A program made the translations under genes and the position numbers. From Calendula officinalis (taxonomy: Eukaryota > Streptophyta > Magnoliopsida > Asterales > Asteraceae): 64,000 nucleotides of DNA. The notes under the pieces were generated by a model, which ran no database searches, was not told the origin of the DNA, and was given only the letters and a program-made list of their open reading frames with translations. Shown here one piece after another: positions 47,789-59,765 of the stretch. Each line of letters opens with the position of its first letter. Position 1 is the stretch's first letter. The stretch lies in NCBI GenBank assembly GCA_963853835.1, contig OY970822.1, forward strand, positions 87,215,135-87,279,134. The letters run 5' to 3'.

Positions 47789-48099
47789 CTATATTAAAAT
47801 TAACTTCTCGAAAAAACAATTTGCAACCATCACCAAAAATCTAGCTAATAGTACAACTACACGTGAAAATCCACACCACGGACTGAAAGTGAGTCCTGCG
47901 AATTTAGATTTGATCGATTAGTTCATTAACTGGAGCAAATAGAGCTCGAAGTTCGAAAACAAAACCCTAATCGACAGAGTAGTTGAAATTTTCCGAGGTT
48001 TCAACGTCTTGACAGTAAAATAGAAAACGTAGAGAGGAGCACAATGCTGAAAGAAGTTGAATCATAGAGCATAAAAGCAATAAAACTAATTATAATCAC
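47789..48099 (-). other. Probable 5' UTR intron of VAP27
   Basis: On the minus strand a donor (TTTCAG|GTGATT) at 48099 and an acceptor (AATATAG|TTTTCTG) at 47789 bracket AT-rich DNA, with an untranslated exon expected at about 48100-48190. No in-frame coding begins upstream of 47755, so I assign it to the leader. Based only on splice-site appearance. Confidence 0.45.
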
Positions 48100-48287
48100 C
48101 TGAAAGAGCAACAAATGCAGTGACGCAATTCAAACAGTGGAAATGGAACGAATTACAGAAATTGAACACCTGCGTTGCGTACTTCTATGGCGTTTCGCGG
48201 GTTGGTACGGACTATTGAACCCGAGCCCTTTGTTTTGAAATGATTTTTATAATTAAAAGCTAATATTCAATATAAATTAAAAAATTA

Positions 48288-48688
48288 CTAGCAGGTTACC
48301 CGCGCAATGCGACGACGGGTACTCTGTGATTAAATTTGAAGACGATCAAGTAGTGGGTGGTGACGAAGGTAGTGATAGTGGCTGCTGGTTGTGGTCGTGC
48401 GGATAGTGGCTGCTGGTTGTGGTCATGTGGATAGTGGCTGTTGGTTGACTGAGCGTTTTAAGTTTATGCGTTATGTTGGATGTTTTTTGGGATAAAACAA
48501 AGTATCAAGTAAATCAATTGGTTAACACACAATCCGTACTCGCAAAAGATCTTAGGTTCGAATCTCCTAAGCAATATTTTTTTATTTTGTGGTGTTTAAG
48601 ATGATTCTCAAAGTAGAAATTTAAGATTAAGTTTAAGATTAAGACCTTATACACTTAGAGGGTCTAAATACTTTAAAAAAGAGTAAGA
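48288..48688 (-). mobile_element. Non-autonomous Helitron 2 (401 bp, reverse)
   Basis: On the minus strand it starts TCTTACTC at 48688 and ends with a GC-rich hairpin region (GTCGTCGCATTGCGCGGGTAACC) and CTAG at 48291-48288. The flanks give an A/T target. The tRNA-like module is at about 48515-48575 (plus orientation). An internal ~32-bp tandem repeat (GGATAGTGGCTGCTGGTTGTGGTC-type) lies at 48380-48445. Same family as 44586 and 52294. Confidence 0.83.
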
Positions 48689-48772
48689 TTACTCGTTATA
48701 AAACTCATATTAAGAGCACGGTGTACCATCTGCACATCTGGTAAAAGTTATATTATACGAGTACAATTTATA

Positions 48773-48969
48773 CTCCCTCCATCATAAATTGATTGTCCAC
48801 TAGAAAAAATACACAGTTTAAGAAAAGTGCATTAATTACATTATGTCACCAATCAAATTTTTCTCTTTCTCATTTAAATGTTTTTTGATTGGTTGAAACT
48901 TAGGAGTAGATAGCCATTTTGGGACAAACCAATATAGAAATGTAGACAATAAAAATGGGACGGAGGGAG
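48773..48969. mobile_element. Stowaway MITE (197 bp), TA target
   Basis: Ends CTCCCTCCATCATAAATTG and ATGGGACGGAGGGAG are inverted, with TA on both sides (48771-48772, 48970-48971). No ORF. Confidence 0.82.
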
Positions 48970-48971
48970 TA

Positions 48972-49360
48972 TATATTTTAACATTTTTAACATGGCATTA
49001 ACACACATTTCAAAATTACCCTTCTTAGTTTAACATTCTTATAACACTTCTTTGAGACTTACAAAAAATACTTCCAACCAATCACAATTTACAAAAAAAA
49101 AAAAAAAAAAAATAAGAATCTAACTTTGGCGAATCACCATAGCTACGGCGAAATTGAGGAAAACTTGTCTTCATAAGGGGCGTTTGGTAGTTGCTCACTG
49201 AGTTAGATGTTGACTGAGTCAGAACTTTTGACTAAGTTATTTGTTTTATTACATTTGGACCGGATCAACAAAATGGTTTGGACTGAGACTGATATGCGGA
49301 TCGAGTTAGATGAAATTGAGGAAAACAAACATGCTGACTTGACAGAATCCGAAGCAAATT
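48972..49360. other. Gene-free spacer left of the LINE
   Basis: AT-rich with a 21-A run near 49092-49112. No recognised feature apart from the left LINE target duplication that starts at 49361. Confidence 0.5.
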
Positions 49361-49514
49361 AAACTGCCCGTGAGTGTCCCATCCCGAAGCCTTCCTTTAT
49401 AAACCCTCTTTTCAAAAGGTTATCTTTAGTCGATTCTTTATATCTCGATGGTCCATTCTCGGTTGATGAGGTAAAAGAAGCGGTTTGGAATTGTAGCGGT
49501 GAAAAATCTCCCCG

Positions 49515-52004
49515 TGTCACACCCCGCCAAAAATGGTTTTGCGGAAGAATGAGGTGCGACTAACATTAGTAACATAACACATCAACAATAGTAAACTTCG
49601 CATTAATTGAAAAATGGATTGTCAACATCTTTTACAAAACAAAAAGTGAATGTTTAACCATAAAAACTAATGAGATGAGTTTTAAATGAACTTCTGTCTT
49701 TAAGACTTATTCTTGAACTAAATGCATGACAATCTTGACCATATTCGAATCTTTGCAAAAAGACTTAATTTCCATCACCTGAGAAAACATAATAGAAAAA
49801 GTGTCAACACAATGGTTGGTGAGTTCACAGGTTTTTGTGACTCAAAAGTTATATTGGTTTAAAAATCGTTACGTACAAACTTGTACGATTTGTATCGTTG
49901 TTCTGAAATATTGAACAATTTGTTTTAGGTGCAATTCATAATCCCTTGACATGCTTGCAATACATTCAAGTTAAGGTATAATCAAAGAGCCTATAATCAA
50001 ACCGAAATCTAAAATAGTTAGAATATAAAGCTCAAACTCAGTTGGGCTAGCGCATAACTAGCCATGAGCGGGGGATCAATCCCGATAGTACTATCTCTAT
50101 ATTCCTTGGCTACCACAAATAGTTAATGATTACTGTTAAACGTGGACTCGTAGCATGGTCCGGTTGTCCTTCATTGTTAGGTACGTGTACACAACAATGA
50201 TTATACAAAGATTATTTATTGCAAAATAGTTGAGTAAGTATATGTTTTCTCCCCCAATAAAGTAGTTATAAAGCAGTAAAAGTGGGGTCGTGAAACTCAC
50301 ATTGGCACAGCTATATTTCAACCGAAAGGTAGTGTTTCCAACCAAATGTTCATAGCGTCCTAAATGCATAATAATAGACAAATAAGTGACGGTCTAAATA
50401 ACACGCCTAAGCTACATGATGCACATCTGATTCTCTCAACATGAATCTCGACTCGATCGATACGTTGGTGACTCGGTGGGTTGGTCTCGCATATTAGATG
50501 TGTTTGTTTAATTTAAACAAGTTTTCGAAAATAAGCTCACTTTGATCGGAAATAAGTGAGTTTTGATACATTAGTTAATTATTTAAATAAAATAAATTTA
50601 AATAAATAATTATTAAATAGATATTAAATAAATCATTAATAAACTTTAGTTTTAGATCGGTAATTTCATAATATTAAAACTGATTTCTTTATAATTAATA
50701 AAAATAAAAAAAAAACGAGATGGGTTTGTGTGGTTGGCTCGCTGGACTCGGATTAGCAACCCACAAATTTGTGTTGTGTTGCCAAAATAAACAACTGTGG
50801 CCCAAAGGCCGGTTTGGAGTCTTGGACGAAAAGATGCCGCCGGTGGAACAAATAAAGGAACTCCGGTAACCTCGCCGGAGCTTAATCCACCAGAGTATCG
50901 GAGCTTCGTTTGCGTTCGGAAACATACAGTAATACACCGGGTATTACGCACACACGCAAGCCATACACAACACACACTTGTGTGTGTATCCTACCGGAGA
51001 AGGCAGACGGAAACTCGACGAGGAAAACCCGTAATTTAAACACACCCATGCATGCATAATAATAACTAAATGAGTGAAGATTATACCTAGAGAGTGAACC
51101 GAGAGAGAGTCGAAAAGATGAATCGCCGGAAGGCTGTGACGTCGCCGGATAACGCTGGAATTGCAGGAGATGACGTCCTCTTATCCGCCGGTGATGGGGC
51201 TGAGTTGCCACAGTGGAGGTGGTGGCCGCTTCTGATTTCTCATGATCGAGAGGGAGAGATGATCTATGGAATTCAAGGGCTTGCCGGTCAGGATGTCTAT
51301 TCGCCGGAGAATCAAAACGTGGAAGAGTGAGTTTTGTTTGTACGTATCCAAAGAACTAAGTTTGCTAGATGGTTTTGAGTATCAATAAAAATGATGATCT
51401 AAATCCATAATAATAAACAAGATATTCAGTTAGGTTGCTGTGCTTGACCGAGAAAGGGGGCAGGTAGTGGGTACCGGATTCAAGGGTGGGGTAGTTAGGA
51501 TGACTCTCAAATTTTAAATGATATCTGTATCACGTATTTATAAGTTAATGATATTATTACTAAAATGTTTCAACCGTAGATTTACTTGGTTTATAATGTG
51601 GTTATTTACTAATAAAAGAATATCACTTCAGAATATATATGGTCGATATTCTCGTATTGCAATTAGTAGTTAGATGATAATACTTGCATATTAAATTTTG
51701 TAGGACGATTCGTACCATATGTTTCGTATCGATTAATTTGGTTTAACTGAAACTTCATTATATAAAATATAAACTCTATATTTTTGGTTTTGGTCTAAAG
51801 TTCAAGTTTGGTCACCAACTCGCCAGGTTACAATTGTACCACACATATAAGTTATTACTTGCATCACTACTAATGTGTACATAAAACTTATATTTTGTTA
51901 GACTTATACACAAAAAGAGTACTTTATTTATGATACATAAATTGTTCAATAATTTAGGTTGAAATAAGTGTCGGGTTAAATACCCGATTTTGTGAGTTGT
52001 CACA
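49515..52004 (-). repeat. Left (3') LTR
   Basis: On the plus strand it starts TGTCACACCCCGCC and ends GAGTTGTCACA. Since the element reads on the minus strand, this is the 3' LTR. About nine or ten substitutions or 1-bp indels separate it from the other LTR by eye. ORFs at 50797-51039 and 51094-51330 occur in both LTRs, lie antisense to the element, and are probably leader sequence and not genes. Confidence 0.93.
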
Positions 52005-52293
52005 TTCTCCCCTTGTTAAAGAAATTTCGTCTCGAAATTTAAGACATATTATTAGGTCGGGAGAAGTTTGGATAGTTTCATTTTGTTAGGTTTCTCATTG
52101 GCAATGTGAGCTAGAATTTGTTAGATAATCCTTTTGTAAGACCTGTATGATGTTTTTACATACATGCTAGTATTTTTTATTTTTTTTTTATGACATAGGT
52201 GTTATATGTTATCTATAAAGTATTGGTTAGTACTATTGTTTAATATTAATAGAAAAGTTTTGACTATTTAATGTTAAAGTGTGATACGTGTAA

Positions 52294-52756
52294 TCTTACT
52301 ACTATATAAAGCATTTAGGCCTACCACATTAGGCAAGTTTAAGGAGCTCCTTAAACTTAATTTTAAGGACCTTTCCACTTTTATTAGTTAGTTCTTTACC
52401 TTAAAAAATAATAAATCGCGGCTTATAAGATTCGAACCCAAGACATCTCCTAAGTTATCACTATGTGTTAACCACTTGCTATACATTACACTTTATTCCA
52501 AACCACTCACACTTAATACATTAGGCTGTTATTATAACCATTTATCCCAATAACATTAAATATATGATGGTGTGAATCATCAACTCTTACCAATGTCGGC
52601 ACCTACCATCACTACATTTGACCATCACTAATGTCGGCACCTACCATCACTACGCACCACCACTCATCACCATCGCTATTGCCACCACCGTTACTATCGT
52701 CACTTTGAAATATAGTTACGGGTACCCGCCGCCGCATTGCGCGGGTACCCTGCTAG
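52294..52756 (+). mobile_element. Non-autonomous Helitron 3 (463 bp) inside the LTR element
   Basis: 5' TCTTACTACTATATAAAGCATT, 3' hairpin GGGTACCCGCCGCCGCATTGCGCGGGTACCC (stem GGGTACCCG with CGGGTACCC), then CTAG, between A (52293) and T (52757). It holds an inverted tRNA-like module (about 52425-52490) and a short internal duplication (ACCATCACTAC..., around 52575-52645). Closest to Helitron 1 at 44586. Confidence 0.9.
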
Positions 52757-54830
52757 TACTAATAGAAGAGCTTTTGCAATCTAATGTTTAAATACGATAC
52801 GAGTAAGTATCAAGGGGTAAAGTGGTCACTATGTTGATAAAAGTGAAATGGTGAGTTATTAAATGAAAATGTTCCAAGCTTGAATTGGGTTGTTAAAATT
52901 ATGTAAATTTCTTTAAATTGATACTATATAGCAGTAAGCACTTATCGTTCTTAAAGTTTTAGGGAATTTTAGACTTTGGTTACAATTGTTGTGGCACATA
53001 ATTTATACTTTAGGGTTTAGGGGCAGTGATCATTCCTCTGATTTAGGGTGCTAATTCTCAGATACACTTCTCGATTATTATTAAAAAAAGATTATTATTA
53101 TTATTATTAATTTTTTTTTTTTTTTTGCTTCAGAAGGTTTCGAGATGAGGAACGAGTCAGGATAGTTGACTAAATCTGGTGATGTAGTTGAAAATATCAG
53201 AACTTTCAATTTATAGGTTCTACAATTTAGTTTCTAGATTTTAGATTTCTTTATTCGGGCAATACTTTCTCATAAACAAAGTTTTCAATTCGTCTCATGA
53301 CATTTGATAGACATTATTTTTAAGGCAATTATTGTTGTTTACACGTTGGTGGTTGAAGAAAACGTGGGTAGGAATTTGTAGTAGTCATAACAAGTTTTTA
53401 AATTTTTCTGTTTTGGAATATCTTCGCTTAGAAGTTTTGTTGGGAGTTATGGGAATGTAAATCGATTTTTGAGTAGTAACACATTTTGTAGTTGGTTAGA
53501 CTAGTCATTCATTGGGAGTAATAATGTTGATTTCTAATGGTCACTTTACTTAGTTCTCAGTAGGGTGTAAACGTTTGTAGGGATTGATTCTTTATAAGAA
53601 TGAAATTGGATTCTTATTGGAGAAAGAAAAGAAAGAGAAAAAAAACGTTTAATTAGAGCAGTACCTAATTGTAGAAGTACTTGTAGTTGTAGAGACAATC
53701 TGTCTCAGTTGGATTCTAGACCATACGGTCGATGTGCGATTAGTGAGGCTCTTGAGATTATGTTAGTTTTTGATATTTAATTTGATGAGAGGGGTGAAAA
53801 TCTTAGTAAGTCCATTAAGAGTTTTTTTTTTTTTTTAGGGTAAATATGTTTTTGATTTGTCATTTGATAGGTTTTCTTTATATCACGTATGATAAAGATG
53901 CTTTATTCATTTGTTCCTTTTAATATCCATGACTTTGATAATTCCACATTGTATTATGTAATTATAAACATGTTGGCCACCCATTTTTATAATATCATGG
54001 TACAATGTTTCCTCATCAGTATCACTTCATATTCTTCATATATGATTATAGGAATTTAGGAGTTTTATTTAGAATTTATTTTAGAGAAGTCCTCGAGATG
54101 TCGGGCAACTTTCGTATTTTCGTTTCGTTGTGATAGAGGTTGATGTGTAGACCATTATTTGTCGGGCAAGTGGAGAATCTTTCGAGTTATTTGATTAGTG
54201 GAATGAGAATTTAGAGTTGAGGTTAACATACAGCTCGTTAGGTGTAATGTAAGATAATGATACATAGTGTATATAGTTTGTGAGATGAATATATAGCGTG
54301 GGCTTAAAATTCGTGATGCACGTGTAGCGATGTATTTCTTGTTGAAGGTTGTTTGACTATATGTCATGATGCATACTGTCCAGTCGAGTAGAGCCTCCAA
54401 AATCTTCATCGTTCGTAGACATTAAGTAAATCTTCTCGAATTTTTGTTTTCATGTAATTGATTAGTGATGTGTGGATAGAAGATCTAAATTAGGAGTGAG
54501 ATATGTGGAGTAAGTGTGCAGTGAAAAAGTGTAGTGTAGTGTATTGAGTATACGATATATTGTAACAAGTTTCACATATTGTCTCACGTATAACTATCCA
54601 CTACTATAAGATTTTTCCGTCTAATGTAAAACTAAGGTCATTAAAGCTCCTAGTAGGTTAAGGAAGGGATACGATATGCGACTCTATATGAAATGCAATT
54701 TTATGTGTGATGCAACTCTACATGAAGTGAGACTCTTGTATGCAATGAAAATGTTTTGACCAAAATGTGTATGTCTAAAAATCTTTTCCGGTTATAGATT
54801 AGACTCTCGCTAATTCACTATAACCAATGT

Positions 54831-54842
54831 CTCTGATACCAA
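54831..54842 (-). other. Primer-binding site (initiator Met tRNA type)
   Basis: The minus strand reads TTGGTATCAGAG, the complement expected for the 3' end of plant initiator methionine tRNA, two bases from the LTR edge. It decides the orientation of the retrotransposon. Confidence 0.88.
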
Positions 54843-54844
54843 TC

Positions 54845-57335
54845 TGTCACACCCCGCCAAAAATGGTTTTGCGGAAGAATGAGGTGCGACTAACATTAGT
54901 AACATAACACATCAACAATAGTAAACTTCGCATTAATTGAAAAATGGATTGTCAACATCTTTTACAAAACAAAAAGTGAATGTTTAACCATAAAAACTAA
55001 TGAGATGAGTTTTAAATGAACTTCTGTCTTTAAGACTTATTCTTGAACTAAATGCATGACAATCTTGACCATATTCGAATCTTTGCAAAAAGACTTAATT
55101 TCCATCACCTGAGAAAACATAATAGAAAAAGTGTCAACACAATGGTTGGTGAGTTCACAGGTTTTTGTGACTCAAAAGTTATATTGGTTTAAAAATCGTT
55201 ACGTACAAACTTGTACGATTTGTATCGTTGTTCTGAAATATTGAACAATTTGTTTTAGGTGCAATTCATAATCCCTTGACATGCTTGCAATACATTCAAG
55301 TTAAGGTATAATCAAAGAGCCTATAATCAAACCGAAATCTAAAATAGTTAGAATATAAAGCTCAAACTCAGTTGGGCTAGCGCATAACTAGCCATGAGCG
55401 GGGGATCAATCCCGATAGTACTATCTCTATATTCCTTGGCTACCACAAATAGTTAATGATTACTGTTAAACGTGGACTCGTAGCATGGTCCGGTTGTCCT
55501 TCATTGTTAGGTACGTGTACACAACAATGATTATACAAAGATTATTTATTGCAAAATAGTTGAGTAAGTATATGTTTTCTCCCCCAATAAAGTAGTTATA
55601 AAGCAGTAAAAGTGGGGTCGTGAAACTCACCTTGGCACAGCTATATTTCAACCGAAAGGTAGTGTTTCCAACCAAATGTTCATAGCGTCCTAAATGCATA
55701 ATAATAGACAAATAAGTGACGGTCTAAATAACACGCCTAAGCTACATGATGCACATCTGATTCTCTCAACATGAATCTCGACTCGATCGATACGTTGGTG
55801 ACTCGGTGGGTTGGTCTCGCATATTAGATGTGTTTGTTTAATTTAAACAAGTTTTCGAAAATAAGCTCACTTTGATCGGAAATAAGTGAGTTTTGATACA
55901 TTAGTTAATTATTTAAATAAAATAAATTTAAATAAATAATTATTAAATAGATATTAAATAAATCATTAATAAACTTTAGTTTTAGATCGGTAATTTCATA
56001 ATATTAAAACTGATTTCTTTTTAATTAATAAAAATAAAAATAAAAACGAGATGGGTTTGTGTGGTTGGCTCGCTGGACTCGGATTAGCAACCCACAAATT
56101 TGTGTTGTGTTGCCAAAATAAACGACTGTGGCCCAAAGGCCGGTTTGGAGTCTTGGACGAAAAGATGCCGCCGGTGGAACAAATAAAGGAACTCCGGTAA
56201 CCTCGCCGGAGCTTAATCCACCAGAGTATCGGAGCTTCGTTTGCGTTCGGAAACATACAGTAATACACCGGGTATTACGCACACACGCAAGCCATACACA
56301 ACACACACTTGTGTGTGTATCCTACCGGAGAAGGCAGACGGAAACTCGACGAGGAAAACCCGTAATTTAAACACACCCATGCATGCATGATAATAACTAA
56401 ATGAGTGAAGATTATACCTAGAGAGTGAACCGAGAGAGAGTCGAAAAGATGAATCGTCGGAAGGCTGTGACGTCGCCGGATAACGCTGGAATTGCAGGAG
56501 ATGACGTCCTCTTATCCGCCGGTGATGGGGCTGAGTTGCCACAGTGGAGGTGGTGGCCGCTTCTGATTTCTCATGATCGAGAGGGAGAGATGATCTATGG
56601 AATTCAAGGGCTTGCCGGTCAGGATGTCTATTCGCCGGAGAATCAAAACGTGGAAGAGTGAGTTTTGTTTGTACGTATCCAAAGAACTAAGTTTGCTAGA
56701 TGGTTTTGAGTATCAATAAAAATGATGATCTAAATCCATAATAATAAACAAGATATTCAGTTAGGTTGCTGTGCTTGACCGAGAAAGGGGGCAGGTAGTG
56801 GGTACCGGATTCAAGGGTGGGGTAGTTAGGATGACTCTCAAATTTTAAATGATATCCGTATCACGTATTTATAAGTTAATGATATTATTACTAAAATGTT
56901 TCAACCGTAGATTTACTTGGTTTATAATGTGGTTATTTACTAATAAAAGAATATCACTTCAGAATATATATGGTCGATATTCTCGTATTGCAATTAGTAG
57001 TTAGATGATAATACTTGCATATTAAATTTTGTAGGACGATTCGTACCATATGTTTCGTATCGATTAATTTGGTTTAACTGAAACTTCATTATATAAAATA
57101 TAAACTCTATATTTTTGGTTTTGGTCTAAAGTTCAAGTTTGGTCACCAACTCGCCAGGTTACAATTGTACCACACATATAAGTAATTACTTGCATCACTA
57201 CTAATGTGTACATATAACTTATATTTTGTTAGACTTATACACAAAAAGAGTACTTTATTTATGATACATAAATTGTTCAATAATTTAGGTTGAAATAAGT
57301 GTCGGGTTAAATACCCGATTTTGTGAGTTGTCACA
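54845..57335 (-). repeat. Right (5') LTR
   Basis: Near-identical to 49515-52004 over 2491 bp, so it should hold the promoter and leader of the element, reading leftward. Differences seen include CACCTTGG vs CACATTGG (55630 / 50299), AACGACTG vs AACAACTG, and GAATCGTCGG vs GAATCGCCGG. Confidence 0.93.
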
Positions 57336-57340
57336 CCCCG

Positions 57341-59671
57341 CCCAGATGGTTTCTCCTTCAAATTCATTAAAAAGAATTGGGATTCTATCGGAGATGATAT
57401 TTTCAAGTTTGTCAAATTCTTTGAAACAACGGGGTCGATTCCGAGAGGATGCAATCCCTCTTTTATTGCATTAATTCCAAAAACGGAAGACCCATTAACA
57501 TTGGGTGACTATAGACCGATTAGTTTAATTGGTTGCCAATATAAGATTATCGCGAAAATTTTGGCTAACCGACTTTCTAAAGTAATCGATTCCGTGATTA
57601 GTGAAGTTCAAACCGCTATATCTCAAAAAGGCAAATTATTGATGGGCCTCTAATTGTTAATGAAACAATTTTGTGGGCCCGGAAAAAGAAGAAAAAAGTC
57701 ATGTTCTTTAAAGTGGACTTTGAGAAGGCTTTTGATTCCCTAGATTGGAGCTTTCTAGACTCAATCATGATGCAAATGGGGTTTAGTGATCATTGGAGAA
57801 ATTGGATTCACGGTTGTCTTAACTCGGCTTATGCTTCCGTTCTTATTAATGGCTCACCTACAAAGGAATTCAAAATCAATGAGGGCTTAGGCAAGGAGAT
57901 CCATTATCACCTTTCCTTTTTATTATTGCAATGGAAGCCCTCCATGTTTCTTTCCAAAGCGCTCAATTTCACAACATATTTAGTGGCATAAAGGTGGGAT
58001 CGGGCAATACCATTATCTCCCACCTTCAATTTGCCGATGACGCTCTCATCATGGGAAATTGGTCTTTGGAAAATGTTAAAAACCTCTCGAGAATTTTAAA
58101 TTGTTTTTTTCTAGCTTCCGGGCTCAAAGTTAATTATTCCAAAAGTAAGCTTTTTGGAATTGGTGTTCCATATTCGGCAATTTCTAGCTTTGCAAACATT
58201 CTTGGATGTCAATCATCCCAATTTCCTACCACTTACCTTGGCTTACCGGTCGGCTCAAGCATGAATAAAATAGGTAATTGGGACCCGATTGTCAATTCTT
58301 TTAAAAGAAAGTTGTCTAATTGGAAAGCAAACACTCTTTCGTACGGTGGTAGACTTACCCTTATTAAATCCGTGCTTGGGAGTCTTGGAAGCTACTACTT
58401 CTCTCTTTTTAAAGCACCCATTGGTGTCTTGAATATTCTTGAAGGTTTGAGAAGGAAATTCTTTTGGGGTGGTAATGTGGAGGAAAGGAAGATTTCTTGG
58501 GTTGCTTGGGATAAGGTTATTACTCCTAAAAAGTGTGGTGGCCTTGGCATTGGTAGCCTCCGACATGCCAATCAATCCCTTCTCACAAAATGGTGGTGGC
58601 GAATTCGGACGGAACCAAATGCCCTTTGGTGCAAAGTGATAAAATCTATTCATGGTATAGAAGGTAATAAAAAGCCTTCTCTCGGGGCCGGCCCGTGGAA
58701 CCAAATCATGGATCTTGAAAAAGATTTGGCTAATTATCATATTAACATTTCCGGGTTATTTAAAAAAAGAATTGGAAATGGTCATGACACTAAATTTTGG
58801 CATGATATTTGGATTGGCGGATCTAGTCTAAAGGAGGAATTTGGTTGCCTTTATGATCTAGATACAAAAAAATCTTGTTCGGTAGCTGAAAAATTTCACC
58901 CGAGCAGTCACGTAACGTCTTCTGCTTGCTCTCTGGCCCATCATCCTCATGTGGGGGCAGGCTCGCCCTTTGTGGGCTTGGAGGCGTCAGCCCAACACCA
59001 CTCTTGAAATTGAGTCCCTAACAATTATTAATAATTTGTTATGCCAAATGCCTCCTTTTTCCAATTCTGAAGACTCTTGGATCTGCACTATTGGGCCCAC
59101 CTCAAAATTTATGGTTAAGGATATGAGACAAAGTCTTATGCACGGTATGGATCACACTGACTCGGGTGACATTTTTAAATGGAACAATTTGGTCCCTGGT
59201 AAGGTAAACATCCTCGCATGGCGATTTGAAAAACATCGCCTCCCAACGAAAATCAACCTTGACAAGAGAGGTATTGACTTAGACTCGGTCCGGTGCCCCG
59301 TTTGCAATGACGATCTTGAGGACGAAGAACACATTTTTTTGCGACGCATTGTAGCAAGAGAATTATGGGCTACGATTATTTCTTGGTGGAAAATTCAATG
59401 CCCTATTCCCACGTCTATTACCGATGCTTTTTCTTTTGCAGATTCGGCCCCTGTTCCCTCAAGTGATAAAAAGCACCTAGGAGTTGTAGTTCTCGCCATT
59501 TATTGGGTGTTGTGGCACTTCAGAAACGAGATGGTGTTTCAATCCAAGAAGCCCAAGAAAGACGGTTTAGAAGAGAAAGTCAAGTTGTTTTCTTTTATCT
59601 GGAATTCGAAAAGGGGAAAAAGTGTTACAAAAGATTGGTTAGATTGGTGTTGTAATCCCTTAATCCTTTAA
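57341..59671 (+). pseudogene. LINE reverse transcriptase with C-terminal zf-RVT region, frameshifted
   Basis: Remnant of the LINE ORF2 protein. In order: PDGF box (57345), a GDYRPISLIG block (about 57500), KVDFEKAFDSLDW (57710-57750), catalytic FADD (58030-58041), and a C-terminal zinc-knuckle RVT region with NLDKRGIDLDSVRCPVCNDD (about 59253-59312) and EDEEHIF. Frameshifts or stops near 57640, 57890-57950 and 58900 break it into pieces. The last Cys expected after HIF is replaced in the present frame. No endonuclease domain remains because of the 5' truncation. It cannot encode an active enzyme. Confidence 0.9.
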
Positions 59672-59765
59672 CTTTGTATGTCTCTAATCTAGCTCCTTGC
59701 TAGATCTTTCTCTAATACAATGCTGCTGTTCAAAAAAAAAAAAAAAAAAAAACTGCCCGTGAGTG

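Larger units (their letters stand above)
49515..57335 (-). mobile_element. Complete LTR retrotransposon without coding capacity (LARD-like, 7.82 kb)
   Basis: Two nearly identical ~2.49-kb LTRs (49515-52004 and 54845-57335) flank a 2.84-kb interior. The insertion is bracketed by the exact TSD CCCCG (49510-49514 and 57336-57340) inside the LINE. The minus-strand primer-binding site TTGGTATCAGAG (54831-54842, initiator-Met tRNA type) lies 2 bp inside the right LTR. A polypurine tract AACAAGGGGAGAA (52005-52017, minus) abuts the left LTR. These fix transcription on the minus strand. The interior has no ORF above about 85 codons and no gag, protease, RT, RNase H or integrase motif, so mobility would depend on an autonomous relative. 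The interior also hosts a Helitron at 52294-52756. Confidence 0.94.
49377..59749 (+). mobile_element. 5'-truncated LINE (non-LTR retrotransposon), split by an LTR element
   Basis: The LINE parts are 49377-49514 and 57341-59749 (about 2.5 kb without the insert), ending in a poly-A tail (59732 on). The host duplication AAACTGCCCGTGAGTG (49361-49376) recurs right after the tail (about 59750-59765), giving a 13-16-bp TSD. Its start lies inside the reverse transcriptase ORF, so it is 5' truncated. The left piece reads DEVKEAVWNCSGEKSP and the right piece resumes PDGFSFKF, the conserved KSPGPDGF block of plant LINE reverse transcriptases, interrupted exactly by the LTR retrotransposon with TSD CCCCG. 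Confidence 0.92.

Noticed and set aside
51094..51330. 78-codon ORF identical in both LTRs (also at 56425-56661), with a companion 80-codon ORF at 50797 / 56128
   Set aside because: It lies within the LTRs on the strand opposite to the element's transcription, is preserved only because the LTRs are young copies, and shows no family motif.
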